Position numbers and translations under genes: made by a program
Shown here: positions 10,121 through 19,219 of the stretch, in pieces
How the letters are laid out: each line of letters begins with the position of its first letter
How positions within the stretch are numbered: position 1 is the first letter of the stretch
Origin: Pseudoalteromonas viridis
GTDB taxonomy: Bacteria > Pseudomonadota > Gammaproteobacteria > Enterobacterales > Alteromonadaceae
DNA length: 64,000 nucleotides
Direction: 5' to 3'
NCBI RefSeq assembly: GCF_017742995.1
Contig: NZ_CP072425.1
Location: forward strand, 1,798,001 to 1,862,000
Notes under the pieces: model-generated
What the model was told of the DNA's origin: nothing
Seen by the model: only the letters and a program-made list of their open reading frames with translations
Database searches by the model: none

Positions 10121-10711
10121 ATGAGCAATGCGCCTGTAGACAACAGCCGACGTCGCTTCTTAACTATCGCAACCTCTGTCGTAGGTGGCGCTGGTGCGGT
10201 TGGAGCTGCTGTTCCTTTTATTGCGTCTTGGAATCCGAGTGAGCGAGCTAAATCTGCAGGTGCGCCTGTAGAAGTAGATATCAGCAAGCTTGAGCCTGGA
10301 CAATTGATTCGTGTTGAGTGGCGAGGCAAACCTGTATGGGTTGTGTATCGTACGCCTGCGATGTTGGATGAAATGAAAAAACACGAAGGTAACCTTCGTG
10401 ATCCTAACTCAGAAGAGCCACAACAGCTCGACTCTGCCAAAAACCCTCACCGTTCTAAGCGTCCTGAGATTTTTGTCGCAGTCGGTATTTGTACTCACTT
10501 AGGTTGTTCTCCGTCATTCCTCAATGGTGGTTTTGGTGAAAAGGTTGAAGGTACTGAACATGGTTTCTTCTGTCCTTGTCACGGTTCTAAGTTCGATATG
10601 GCCGGCCGGGTATTCCAGGCTGTACCAGCTCCGTTGAACCTGGAGATCCCGCCGTATACCTTTATTGACGACACTACCATTTTGGTAGGTGAAGAAGAAG
10701 GGGTTGCATAA
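10121..10711 (+). CDS. petA: Ubiquinol-cytochrome c reductase, Rieske iron-sulfur subunit
   Basis: 196 residues. An N-terminal twin-arginine-type motif (SRRRFLT) precedes a hydrophobic helix (about 16-36) that serves as uncleaved anchor. The Rieske fold carries both cluster-binding boxes, CTHLGC and CPCHGS, which supply two Cys and two His for the [2Fe-2S] centre; a disulfide between the other two Cys is expected. It accepts electrons from ubiquinol in the cytochrome bc1 complex on the periplasmic face. ATG at 10121 is preceded by GGAGATAAG. The stop overlaps the petB start (TAATG). Confidence 0.98.
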   Translation: MSNAPVDNSRRRFLTIATSVVGGAGAVGAAVPFIASWNPSERAKSAGAPVEVDISKLEPGQLIRVEWRGKPVWVVYRTPAMLDEMKKHEGNLRDPNSEEPQQLDSAKNPHRSKRPEIFVAVGICTHLGCSPSFLNGGFGEKVEGTEHGFFCPCHGSKFDMAGRVFQAVPAPLNLEIPPYTFIDDTTILVGEEEGVA

Positions 10712-12003
10712 TGACTGCGAAGGTTGATAAGCCAGGCGCAATCGGCGCTGTGATAAACTGGATTGACGATCGTATTCCTATGACGCGTGTCTGGAATATG
10801 CATATCGCACAATACCCAGCACCTAAAAACTTTAACTTCTGGTACCTGTTTGGCTCGCTTGCCATTTTGGTACTGGTTAACCAGATCCTGACCGGTATCT
10901 GGCTGACAATGAACTATGTTCCTTCAGGCGAAGGCGCATTTGCTTCAATTGAATACATCATGCGTGATGTTGAGTACGGTTGGTTACTTCGTTATTTGCA
11001 TTCGACCGGAGCGTCGGCATTCTTCATCGTGGTTTATTTGCATATGTTCCGAGGCATGATCTACGGTTCTTATCAGAAACCGCGTGAATTGCTGTGGGTA
11101 TTCGGTATGCTGATCTTCCTGGCACTGATGGCTGAAGCTTTCATGGGTTACTTACTGCCTTGGGGTCAGATGTCATTCTGGGGTGCACAGGTAATCATTT
11201 CACTGTTTGGTGCAATCCCGGTAATTGGTGATGACCTGACACTGTGGATCCGTGGTGACTACGTAATCTCTGGTGCAACCCTGAACCGTTTCTTTGCATT
11301 GCACGTAATTGCATTGCCACTGGTACTGGTTATTCTGGTATTCTTACACATCGTTGCGCTACACGAAGTGGGTTCTAATAACCCAGACGGTATCGACATC
11401 AAACGTAAAAAAGGCACGGTTGCTGAAGAAGACAAGCCTAAATTCAAGTTCCATGAGTACTACACGAGTAAGAAAGACATCGTTGATGCGATCCCTTTCC
11501 ACCCGTATTACACCGTTAAAGATATTCTGGGTGTTGCTGGCTTCTTAATCCTGTTCTGCTGGGTGGTATTCTTTATGCCTGAAATGAACGGTTTCTTCTT
11601 AGAAGCGCCTAACTTTGAAGCGGCTAACCCGCTGAAAACACCAGAGCACATCTTCCCAGTTTGGTATTTCACGCCTTTCTACGCCATTCTGCGTGCGATT
11701 CCTGACAAGCTGTTAGGGGTTATCGCCATGGGTGTGTCTATCGTGATGCTGGCATTACTGCCTTGGTTAGACCGTGGTAAGGTTCGTTCAATCCGCTACC
11801 GTAGTGGTATCCACAAGCTGAACATTGCTCAGTTCGTTGTTACCTTCTTCATCCTGGGTTGGGCTGGTGCAACACCACAAACTGTGACTTCAACAATCCT
11901 GTCACAGATTTGTACGGTAACCTACTTCATGTTCTTCGTACTGCTGTTTGTGTACTCGAAGAATGAAACTACTAAGCCATTGCCAACGAGGTTGACGAAA
12001 TGA
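10711..12003 (+). CDS. petB: Cytochrome b subunit of the bc1 complex
   Basis: 430-residue polytopic membrane protein that binds two b-type haems and forms the quinol oxidation and quinone reduction sites. Helix B carries the WLLRYLHSTGAS segment, a later His-containing stretch (FFALHVIALPLVLVILVFLH) marks helix D, and a PEW-like quinol-site box appears as PVWYFTPFYAILRAIPDKLLG. The length matches proteobacterial cytochrome b with the C-terminal domain included. It overlaps petA by one base and petC by four bases, so the three subunits are translationally coupled. Confidence 0.98.
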   Translation: MTAKVDKPGAIGAVINWIDDRIPMTRVWNMHIAQYPAPKNFNFWYLFGSLAILVLVNQILTGIWLTMNYVPSGEGAFASIEYIMRDVEYGWLLRYLHSTGASAFFIVVYLHMFRGMIYGSYQKPRELLWVFGMLIFLALMAEAFMGYLLPWGQMSFWGAQVIISLFGAIPVIGDDLTLWIRGDYVISGATLNRFFALHVIALPLVLVILVFLHIVALHEVGSNNPDGIDIKRKKGTVAEEDKPKFKFHEYYTSKKDIVDAIPFHPYYTVKDILGVAGFLILFCWVVFFMPEMNGFFLEAPNFEAANPLKTPEHIFPVWYFTPFYAILRAIPDKLLGVIAMGVSIVMLALLPWLDRGKVRSIRYRSGIHKLNIAQFVVTFFILGWAGATPQTVTSTILSQICTVTYFMFFVLLFVYSKNETTKPLPTRLTK

Positions 12004-12737
12004 TGAAAAAGCTACTAATTGGTTTATTCGCATTGCTGCCTACCTTTGCAATGGCAGCGGGTCCGTCGGTTCCACTACTGGAAGCGAACAACGACCTGAC
12101 TGACAATGCGTCATTGCAGCGTGGTGCTAAGTTGTTCATGAACTACTGCCTGGGTTGTCACCAGATGCAGTATCAGCGTTATGAGCGTACTTTCCGTGAT
12201 ATCGGTATTCCGGTTGAAATTGGTAAAGAAACCCTGATTTTTGATGGTTCAAAAGTCGGTGGCCACATTCTTAACGCCATGGATACCGATGACGCTGCAA
12301 AATGGTTTGGTGCTGCGCCACCAGATCTAACTTTGGTGTCACGTGTACGTGGTGCTGACTGGGTATATACTTACCTGAAGTCGTTCTACGTAGACGAAAG
12401 CCGTCCGTTTGGTGTAAACAACTCAGTGTTCCCACTGGTTGGTATGCCACACGTACTGCAGGAGCTGCAAGGTGTGCCCACAGCTGAATTTGAAGAAGTG
12501 GAAGAGCACGGCGTAAAAGTTCAGAAAGTGAAAAGCATTACAACAGACGGCTCGGGTGAGCTAAGTGCGGATGAATATGATCAGGCGGTTCGCGACCTGA
12601 CTAACTTCCTGGCTTATGTTGGTGAACCTTCACGCCTGCAATCAGAAGCTATCGGTATGAGGGTACTTGGCTTCCTGGTTATCTTCTTCATTCTGGCATT
12701 CCTGCTGAAGAAAGAATACTGGAGAGATGTCCATTAA
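12000..12737 (+). CDS. petC: Cytochrome c1 subunit of the bc1 complex
   Basis: 245 residues. It has an N-terminal signal peptide (cleavage likely after the AMA near residue 20), a haem-attachment motif CLGCH at about residue 50, and a C-terminal membrane helix (about 218-238) with positive charges on the cytoplasmic side. It passes electrons from the Rieske centre to soluble or membrane cytochrome c. Its ATG overlaps the petB stop; a second ATG follows at 12003. A strong terminator ends the operon. Confidence 0.97.
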   Translation: MMKKLLIGLFALLPTFAMAAGPSVPLLEANNDLTDNASLQRGAKLFMNYCLGCHQMQYQRYERTFRDIGIPVEIGKETLIFDGSKVGGHILNAMDTDDAAKWFGAAPPDLTLVSRVRGADWVYTYLKSFYVDESRPFGVNNSVFPLVGMPHVLQELQGVPTAEFEEVEEHGVKVQKVKSITTDGSGELSADEYDQAVRDLTNFLAYVGEPSRLQSEAIGMRVLGFLVIFFILAFLLKKEYWRDVH

Positions 12738-12761
12738 TCTGGACACTTACCAGCAATTGAT

Positions 12762-12797
12762 GCAATAGGGGCTTTAGCCCCTATTGCTGTTTTTATC
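12762..12797 (+). terminator. Rho-independent terminator of petABC
   Basis: An 11-base perfect stem (GCAATAGGGGC with GCCCCTATTGC) around TTTA is followed by TGTTTTTAT. Confidence 0.92.
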
Positions 12798-12864
12798 GAT
12801 TTTATTACATAAAATTGGTATTAAAGTGATGTTATTACTTTGTCATTAATTTATGGAGGTAGGC

Positions 12865-13491
12865 ATGGCCGTTGCTGCCAATAAGCGCCCTGTTATGACT
12901 CTTTTCTCCGGTGCCAACTGTATGTACAGCCATCAGGTTCGTATCGTATTGGCCGAGAAAGGGGTAAGTGTCGATATTCATCTGGCCGAAAAGGACAACT
13001 TGCCAGAGGCACTGCATGAGATTAACCCTTATGGTACAGTTCCCACTCTGATCGACAGAGAGCTCGGTCTGTATCAGGCAAATATCATAATGGAATACTT
13101 AGATGAGCGTTTTCCTCATCCTCCATTAATGCCTGTCTACCCTGTTATGCGTGGTCGCAGCCGTTTGATGATGCACCGTATCGAAACTGACTGGTACAGC
13201 CTGGCAGAAAAAATTACCCAAGGTGGTGGTGATGCCGAGCAGGCCCGCAAAGAGCTGACAGAAGCGCTGCTTGCGATTGCACCTATTTTCAGTGAAGCAC
13301 CTTACTTCATGAGTGAAGAGTTCAGCCTGGTTGATTGCTACCTGGCTCCACTATTGTGGCGTTTGCCGCAACTTGGCATTGATTTGTCAGGTGCTGGTGC
13401 AAAAGAGCTCAAAGAATACATGCTGCGTTTGTTTGAGCGCGATTCATTCCAGGCTTCACTGACTGAAGCCGAGCGTGAGATCCGTAGCTAA
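12865..13491 (+). CDS. sspA: SspA, stringent starvation protein A
   Basis: 208 residues with a glutathione S-transferase fold: thioredoxin-like N-terminal domain (about 10-85) and helical C-terminal domain. The start at ATG 12865 sits five bases after a GGAGG site; an ATG at 12853 overlaps that site and is rejected. SspA binds RNA polymerase and acts with sigma-70 in stationary phase and acid stress in E. coli; it has lost GST catalysis. Its stop overlaps the sspB start by one base, the conserved sspAB pair found downstream of petABC in many gammaproteobacteria. Confidence 0.95.
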   Translation: MAVAANKRPVMTLFSGANCMYSHQVRIVLAEKGVSVDIHLAEKDNLPEALHEINPYGTVPTLIDRELGLYQANIIMEYLDERFPHPPLMPVYPVMRGRSRLMMHRIETDWYSLAEKITQGGGDAEQARKELTEALLAIAPIFSEAPYFMSEEFSLVDCYLAPLLWRLPQLGIDLSGAGAKELKEYMLRLFERDSFQASLTEAEREIRS

Positions 13492-13934
13492 TGACTTCGA
13501 ATCGCCCCTACCTATTACGTGCTTTCTACGACTGGATTGTGGATAACCAGTGCACGCCACATATTGTGGTTGATGCTGAGTATCCGGCAGTTGAAGTGCC
13601 ACGTCAGTTTGTTCAGCAGGGGCAGATTGTGCTGAATGTGAGTCCTTCAGCAGCTGCTAACTTTTTAATGGACAATGACGCACTGAGCTTCAATGCGCGT
13701 TTTTCTGGTCAGCCCATGCAGGTGTATGTCCCCATTGGTGCTGTACTGGCGATTTATGCGCGTGAAAATGGTGAAGGTACCATCTTCTCTGAGTCGGAGC
13801 ATCCACAGGATGATGAACACTTAGAAGAGCCAGCTCAGACTGAGGTGACAGAGGAGCCTGCTGAAACCCCTTCAGCAGACAAAGAAACGCCTGAAAAAGC
13901 GAGGAAAGCCTCTCACCTGAGAGTGATAAAGTAG
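13491..13934 (+). CDS. sspB: SspB, ClpXP protease adaptor
   Basis: 147 residues. The N-terminal domain (about 1-110) with RPYLLRAFYDWIVDNQCTPH matches the SspB substrate-binding fold that captures ssrA-tagged proteins. It is followed by an acidic, Pro/Glu-rich flexible linker (about 112-140) and ends with HLRVIK, the short C-terminal motif that docks on the ClpX zinc-binding domain. The architecture is therefore complete. Translation is coupled to sspA by a TAATG overlap, and a terminator follows. Confidence 0.96.
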   Translation: MTSNRPYLLRAFYDWIVDNQCTPHIVVDAEYPAVEVPRQFVQQGQIVLNVSPSAAANFLMDNDALSFNARFSGQPMQVYVPIGAVLAIYARENGEGTIFSESEHPQDDEHLEEPAQTEVTEEPAETPSADKETPEKARKASHLRVIK

Positions 13935-13949
13935 CACGTCAGACAACAA

Positions 13950-13978
13950 AAAAACCTGCCCGCTGGCAGGTTTTTTTA
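13950..13978. terminator. Bidirectional terminator, sspB/dolP
   Basis: AAAAACCTGCC pairs with GGCAGGTTTTT around a CGCT loop. It lies between convergent sspB and dolP and has A and T runs on the two sides. Confidence 0.92.
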
Positions 13979-13997
13979 TATACATAGATATTACCTA

Positions 13998-14564
13998 TTA
14001 CAAGATTTCGAAGGCTTTAACGACTTTCAGTACACCGTGTACGTTGCGGGCAATATCAACCGCTCGTTCTGCTTCATCCTGATTGACCAGGCCCATCAGA
14101 AAGACCTCGCTATTCTCTGTTACCACCTTAATATTGCCACCATCAATGTGGTCATCGGCAATCAATTTGGTTTTGACTTTGGTGGTCAGCCAGCTGTCAT
14201 TGGTTTGTGTGGTAATGCCAATGTTGCTGCCGATCCGCAGCTGGTTATAAATACGTTTGATACCCTGCACGCCCTTGAGGGTGTTGTGAGCTTGCTGTTT
14301 CATTTCGACGGTACTGACCTGGCCGACCATCAGTACGTGGCCATTGACACTGACCAGGCTGATATTAGCGTGATTGGCCAGTGCTGGAATACGTTTGAGT
14401 GCCAGTGTGCCTTTGATTTCGATATTGTTATCGTCAATTTGCGAGCCCAAAGTCCGTCTGTCATTGGCCGAGGTGACGGCACCAGCGGTCCCGGCAACCA
14501 CAGCTGCGGCACAGCCCTGGATCAGTAATACGGAGCAAAGTATCAGTGCAGGTCGTTTTAACAT
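13998..14564 (-). CDS. dolP: DolP (YraP), dual-BON-domain outer-membrane lipoprotein
   Basis: 188 residues. A lipoprotein signal peptide ends in LIQGC (Cys18). Two BON domains follow (about 45-110 and 120-188), each with the pattern of a small sheet and helix ending in a conserved Gly. DolP sits at the inner face of the outer membrane, binds anionic phospholipid at the division site and supports envelope integrity in E. coli. It is the last gene of lpoA-yraN-diaA-dolP; its ATG lies 3 bases after the diaA stop. Confidence 0.94.
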   Translation of the reverse strand: MLKRPALILCSVLLIQGCAAAVVAGTAGAVTSANDRRTLGSQIDDNNIEIKGTLALKRIPALANHANISLVSVNGHVLMVGQVSTVEMKQQAHNTLKGVQGIKRIYNQLRIGSNIGITTQTNDSWLTTKVKTKLIADDHIDGGNIKVVTENSEVFLMGLVNQDEAERAVDIARNVHGVLKVVKAFEIL

Positions 14565-14567
14565 CTT

Positions 14568-15152
14568 TTATGCGTCCTGTGGAAAGAGAATATTGTCGAT
14601 GAGCTGGCTCAGGCAGTGTACGGTAAACAGGTGGGTTTCCAGAATGCGGCTGGCCCGCTTGCTGGGCACGCGTATCTCTACGTCATTTGGGCCCAGCAAG
14701 CCTGTCAGTTCGCCACCATCGTCACCAATCAATGCAATGACATTGAGATCACTGGTCAGCGCCGCTTCAACCGCACTGATCACACTCTTTTCGTGTCCGT
14801 CGATGGCCACAACAAAGAGCAGGTCATTTTGATTGGAGATGGCGCGTACCTGACGGGCGAAGTAATCTGCACCCTGGCTTTCGTCGCCATTGCTGAGATT
14901 GATCTGTGTCTGACTCAGGGTCAGTGCAGGCAGGCAAGGGCGCTCTGTTTCAAAGTAGTTCACCAGCAGGTTACTGAAGTGCTCTGCAATCATGTGGCAG
15001 CTGGGCACACCGCAGCAGATCAGTTTATTGCCATTGATCAGACATTGTGCAATGGCATAAGCCGTCGACTCTAAAACCTCAGGCAGTGCTTCACCTGCGG
15101 CAATTTGTGCTTGAATACTTTCGGTAAAGATCTCTTTTATTGATTCTTGCAT
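14568..15152 (-). CDS. diaA: DiaA, DnaA initiator-associating protein (SIS domain)
   Basis: 194 residues, matching E. coli DiaA (196), starting MQESIKEIFTES. The SIS fold spans about residues 30-190, with NGNKLICCGVPSCH and GADYFARQVRAI segments. In E. coli the DiaA tetramer binds DnaA and promotes its assembly at oriC. DiaA is related to GmhA, but gene context (yraN upstream, dolP downstream) supports DiaA. The chosen ATG lies one base after the yraN stop; the 27-codon upstream extension overlaps yraN and is rejected. Confidence 0.92.
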   Translation of the reverse strand: MQESIKEIFTESIQAQIAAGEALPEVLESTAYAIAQCLINGNKLICCGVPSCHMIAEHFSNLLVNYFETERPCLPALTLSQTQINLSNGDESQGADYFARQVRAISNQNDLLFVVAIDGHEKSVISAVEAALTSDLNVIALIGDDGGELTGLLGPNDVEIRVPSKRASRILETHLFTVHCLSQLIDNILFPQDA

Positions 15153-15153
15153 A

Positions 15154-15519
15154 CTAAGTAATATTTTTAATCCATTGGATATCTGGGTTTTTATCGCCTT
15201 GAATTGCCACAAAGTCGATCCGTACAGGGACATTGTGCAACGCAGATTGTTGCAGATAATTATATATACTGCGACGCAATTTTTGTAACTTACTTTGACT
15301 CAGTGCCTGGATTGCGCCACCAAAGCCGCCACTACGACGAAATTTTACCTCGACAAACACCCAGGTTTCACCTTCTTTCATGATCAGGTCTATTTCACCA
15401 TAGCGGCACAGGTAGTTGCGCGCTATGGCTTTAAGACCCTGTTTCTTGAGATAAGTTTCAGCAACCTCTTCATAGTGCTGACCTTTCTCCCGGCTATGAC
15501 TGAATAGCTTGCCGAACAT
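15154..15519 (-). CDS. yraN: YraN, UPF0102 endonuclease-like protein
   Basis: 121 residues of the UPF0102/YraN family, which has a restriction-endonuclease-like fold. The family core appears as YLCRYGEIDLIMKEGETWVF followed by VEVKFR, carrying the Glu, Asp, Glu-x-Lys residues of a nuclease-type active site. The cellular role is not established. It lies between lpoA (3 bases away) and diaA (1 base away) in one transcript. Confidence 0.93.
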   Translation of the reverse strand: MFGKLFSHSREKGQHYEEVAETYLKKQGLKAIARNYLCRYGEIDLIMKEGETWVFVEVKFRRSGGFGGAIQALSQSKLQKLRRSIYNYLQQSALHNVPVRIDFVAIQGDKNPDIQWIKNIT

Positions 15520-15522
15520 CGT

Positions 15523-17433
15523 CTACTGCTGTGCCTGATAATCTTCATACAGCTGTTTCATAAACAGCGGCGTCGGCGGGCGCTGATCCAAACTGACCAG
15601 GCGGATCTGGTTTTTATGATACTGTGCCCAGCTGAGCTGACGATTAATGCGGTTGGCTTCTTTAATGGTGAGCGCGCCGGTCAGGCCATCAAATTCTTTG
15701 CCAGGTATTTTGCTTAACTGTTTTATTTCCGGGATCAGATTCAGCGCGTCATAGGCCATGGCAAACAGGCGCTGTTCAATATCCGATTGCTCGGGCCAAA
15801 GCTGACTGTGTTGCTCGCGTAAGCTTTGCGATTTAACCGCGCCGGGCAGCATCCAGGGCACTTCGGTGAAAAACAGGCCTTCCAGATCGCCTTTGTCGGT
15901 CTTATCTATCTGCTTGCTGTAACTGCGTGAGCTGGCATAGAGCGGGATACGATCGGCAAAGGTACTGACATTGACATCCAAATATGGTTTAAGCAGGCGG
16001 GTTTCGATGGCATCTCCGAGGATATAAATGGCGTCTATATCACGGCGAGAGCGGGTTTCGCTTTCCAGCTCTATACGAAACATGCGCTTGATCGTATTGA
16101 TCCGCTGTTTGGAGCTGTCGACCTCGAGTAGCTGGCCAACCACTTCGGCCATGTTTTCACTGTCAGAGTAAAAGCCCACTTCAGGGCGGGTTTCACTGTA
16201 ACGCTGCCACTGAGCTTCAAAGTGGCTGATAAGGCGTTTACCGGAAGCCGTATCCGGGGCCAGCAGCATAGGTTTTTGATAGCCCTTCGCGAGGAAATGC
16301 ACCATTGCCTGCTCCACTTCATGCTCGGGGTCTAACGCAAAGTAATAATGGTTGGGGTTGCCAAGCGCAGCGGGCGTATCCAGCGTATTTAAAAACAGCG
16401 CTGGTGTAGTCGCTAAATAGGTACTTTCAGTGAGTTTTTCGACATTGCTTTTAAGTAGTGGGCCAATCACAAACTCGGCCTGACTTTGCCCAAGCTCCCT
16501 GTCTATCTGTGCCACATCCAGGGTTTCGTCAATAAAGAAAATTTCTTCAACCCGATTGCTATCCATCGCCGCGAGAAAACCGTTTTTAAGGGCTCTGCCC
16601 AGGCGTTCACTGCTGCCCGAAGTGGGCAACAGCACAGCAATGCGGGTGACATCATAAGGCGCGAGATCCAGAGTGGTTTTCACTTCCGTCGGGATGATTT
16701 CACTGCCCGGGTGACTGGTATAGCGGCGTTGCCAGTTATTCAGCGCCTGGTGAAGTTGCACCGTCGAGCCCAGATAAATCTGATGATATTTGGCCAGCTT
16801 AACCCAGCCCTGCTGGATCACCGTGCCGCGATCAAAACGCTCCAGCGCATACGATGACAACTGTTGCAGTGCCTGCCAGATATCTTGGTTGAGACCTGCA
16901 ATAACAAGTTGGTGTTTATTGGCCAGATCCGCACTGTTGAAATAGTGTACCAGGGCTTTCTTGGGGAGTTGTTGAGCGGCATACACGCTGCCCATCAGAT
17001 ACTGATGCCAGGCCTGATGGTCAGGCAATTTTAATTTGCTTTCTAAGGTTTGCAGTAACGCCAGCGCACTGCTGTATTTTTGCTGTTGCTGACGGGCCAA
17101 TGCGGTATACAGCTTGTTTTGTACATGGTCGACACTGGCCTTGCTTTCGAGTTCACTACAGGCCTGTTCCAGAATGGGCCAGTTTTGCTCGTCAATGGCG
17201 GCCTGTCTTGCCAGATACAGCAACTGAATTTTACTTGCGCCTTGTTTACGATTAGCTTTCTCAAACAAGCCCTGCGCATCCAGTTGTTCGGCTGGTGCGG
17301 TGGTGGCTGTCGCTAATGTCTGTTTGTCTTGTGTTGATGCCGTTTTAGGGGTTGTGCCGCAGGCCGATAACCCTGACAATACCGCAATCACTAGACTTAT
17401 ATTTTTCAGTCGCACTCGCAAACCTTTACTCAT
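15523..17433 (-). CDS. lpoA: LpoA, outer-membrane lipoprotein activator of PBP1a
   Basis: 636 residues. The lipoprotein signal ends LSGLSAC (Cys25). The N-terminal part (about 45-235) is helical and TPR-like, and the C-terminal part (about 255-625) has a periplasmic-binding-protein fold with IAVLLPTSGSSERLGRALKN. This is the LppC/LpoA pattern (E. coli 678 residues). LpoA spans the periplasm from the outer membrane to stimulate the transpeptidase activity of PBP1a. It is the first gene of the leftward operon and is divergent from rsmI across 45 bases. Confidence 0.95.
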   Translation of the reverse strand: MSKGLRVRLKNISLVIAVLSGLSACGTTPKTASTQDKQTLATATTAPAEQLDAQGLFEKANRKQGASKIQLLYLARQAAIDEQNWPILEQACSELESKASVDHVQNKLYTALARQQQQKYSSALALLQTLESKLKLPDHQAWHQYLMGSVYAAQQLPKKALVHYFNSADLANKHQLVIAGLNQDIWQALQQLSSYALERFDRGTVIQQGWVKLAKYHQIYLGSTVQLHQALNNWQRRYTSHPGSEIIPTEVKTTLDLAPYDVTRIAVLLPTSGSSERLGRALKNGFLAAMDSNRVEEIFFIDETLDVAQIDRELGQSQAEFVIGPLLKSNVEKLTESTYLATTPALFLNTLDTPAALGNPNHYYFALDPEHEVEQAMVHFLAKGYQKPMLLAPDTASGKRLISHFEAQWQRYSETRPEVGFYSDSENMAEVVGQLLEVDSSKQRINTIKRMFRIELESETRSRRDIDAIYILGDAIETRLLKPYLDVNVSTFADRIPLYASSRSYSKQIDKTDKGDLEGLFFTEVPWMLPGAVKSQSLREQHSQLWPEQSDIEQRLFAMAYDALNLIPEIKQLSKIPGKEFDGLTGALTIKEANRINRQLSWAQYHKNQIRLVSLDQRPPTPLFMKQLYEDYQAQQ

Positions 17434-17478
17434 ACCTTTTGTTTGTGGATATCTTACTGACTGACCCTGGAGAGCTCA

Positions 17479-18342
17479 ATGACAAATGCCGAAATCTCAG
17501 ACAAAATTGGCACCCTGTATATCGTTGCCACACCCATAGGCAATTTAGAAGACATCAGTGAACGTGCGCTGAAAGTGCTGGCAGACGTCGACTTAGTGGC
17601 TGCCGAGGACACTCGTCACACAGGTAAATTATTGAGCCACTTCAGCATAAAAGCAAAAACCTTTGCGCTGCACGACCACAACGAAAAACAAAAGGCACAG
17701 CAGATCCTAACCTGGCTGGAGCAGGGCATGGACATCGCGCTGGTATCCGACGCCGGCACACCGCTTATTAGCGATCCAGGCTACGCGGTGGTGAACTTAT
17801 GTCGTGAAGCCGGCGCTCAGGTTACCCCTGTGCCGGGTGCCTGTGCTGCAATTGCCGCGGTAAGCTGCTCAGGGTTACCAACCGACCGCTTTCAGTTTAT
17901 CGGTTTTACACCGGCTAAAAGCCAGGCCCGTCAGAGCTTCTTTAAAGAGGCGCATGAGTCCGGCATCACCAGCATTATGTACGAAAGTACCCACCGCATC
18001 ATGGCCAGCCTGGCTGACTTACAAACGGCACTGGGTGAGCAACAGCAGGTGGTGTTCGCCAAAGAGCTGACCAAAACCTATGAAACCTTTTTCAGCGGAC
18101 CCGTCTGTGAGCTGATCGCTTTTCTTGAAAACGAACCTGAGCGTCAGCGTGGTGAGCTGGTGCTGATGCTGCCGGGCAAAACCCAGGTCAGCAGCGAAAT
18201 GTCGCCGGAAGCCAAACAACTGATCGGCTTGCTGGAAGGAGAAATGCCGCTGAAAAAAGCCTGTGGCATTGCCGCAGAGTACTTCGGATTGAAGAAAAAC
18301 GCCCTGTATAAAGCCATTATTGCTGAGCGTGAAGGAGAATAA
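17479..18342 (+). CDS. rsmI: RsmI, 16S rRNA 2'-O-ribose methyltransferase (C1402)
   Basis: 287 residues of the tetrapyrrole-methylase-like fold. The N-terminal GTLYIVATPIGNLEDISERA, the EDTRHTGKLL segment and SDAGTPLISDPG are signature blocks of RsmI. It methylates the 2'-hydroxyl of C1402 in the decoding centre using SAM. GAGAG lies a few bases before the start. The divergent lpoA/rsmI arrangement is conserved in gammaproteobacteria. rnpB follows about 60 bases downstream with its own promoter. Confidence 0.97.
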   Translation: MTNAEISDKIGTLYIVATPIGNLEDISERALKVLADVDLVAAEDTRHTGKLLSHFSIKAKTFALHDHNEKQKAQQILTWLEQGMDIALVSDAGTPLISDPGYAVVNLCREAGAQVTPVPGACAAIAAVSCSGLPTDRFQFIGFTPAKSQARQSFFKEAHESGITSIMYESTHRIMASLADLQTALGEQQQVVFAKELTKTYETFFSGPVCELIAFLENEPERQRGELVLMLPGKTQVSSEMSPEAKQLIGLLEGEMPLKKACGIAAEYFGLKKNALYKAIIAEREGE

Positions 18343-18387
18343 ACTCAAATAACGTAAATTGATGCTGCGTTTTTTGGTAAAGGTGCG

Positions 18388-18393
18388 TATAAT
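18388..18393 (+). promoter_or_regulatory. -10 element of the rnpB promoter
   Basis: TATAAT is followed by a GC-rich stretch, ten bases before the RNA 5' end inferred from the P1 helix. No strong -35 element is visible at 16-18 bases. Confidence 0.6.
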
Positions 18394-18402
18394 CGCCCGC
18401 CT

Positions 18403-18770
<368 letters not shown>

Positions 18771-18780
18771 CCATTCTACA

Positions 18781-18817
18781 AACCGCTTGATTTACTTATG
18801 TAGATCAAGCGGTTTTC
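18781..18817 (+). terminator. Rho-independent terminator of rnpB
   Basis: AACCGCTTGAT pairs with ATCAAGCGGTT around a 12-base loop and is followed by TTTCT. Confidence 0.85.
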
Positions 18818-18887
18818 TAAAATCACCCATCACCAAATCATATTTCCATGTACAGCTTAGCGAGCTATGTTTTGCCCTACTGAGCTA

Positions 18888-19049
18888 ATACCAATTTCAC
18901 TTAATACCCGTTCAATTTGACGGAGCAAATATGACGCTAACGGCGTTAAAAATTTCTCATTTAGAATAGCTAAATAGCAAAATTTTTGCCTAGTTATCGA
19001 CCCTATTTTCTCGCCTCAAAATAGAACACTTAATTAAGCAAATTGGTAT
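18888..19049. repeat. Inverted-repeat-bounded intergenic element (MITE-like)
   Basis: A 162-bp AT-rich segment begins ATACCAATTT and ends AAATTGGTAT, an exact 10-base terminal inverted repeat. The similarity of the ends extends imperfectly inward (TTAAT on both strands). Internal short inverted repeats (AAAAATTT with AAATTTTT) could fold. It holds no gene. The flanking bases to 19219, up to the next stop codon, also show nothing coding. The form is that of a small non-autonomous mobile or palindromic repeat; multi-copy status cannot be tested inside this window. Confidence 0.6.
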
Positions 19050-19219
19050 AACAAGAGTGTGTCCGGTTGTATTGCATCACGACAAATTCTCGCAGCAAGT
19101 ACATCAGTATTTATAAGGTGTGATAAGTGATAAACCCCTGCGATTGAAAAGTTTAGCTGTCTCGCAGGCTGACTCACTCGCTTCAGCCACTTTATCGTGA
19201 AGTACGCCTTTAGTTGTTA

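Noticed and set aside
19165..19177. Thirteen-base copy of the rnpB 3' end (CAGGCTGACTCAC), suggesting an attachment-site duplication
   Set aside because: The match is short, only 400 bases from rnpB, and no integrase or island boundary lies between the copies.
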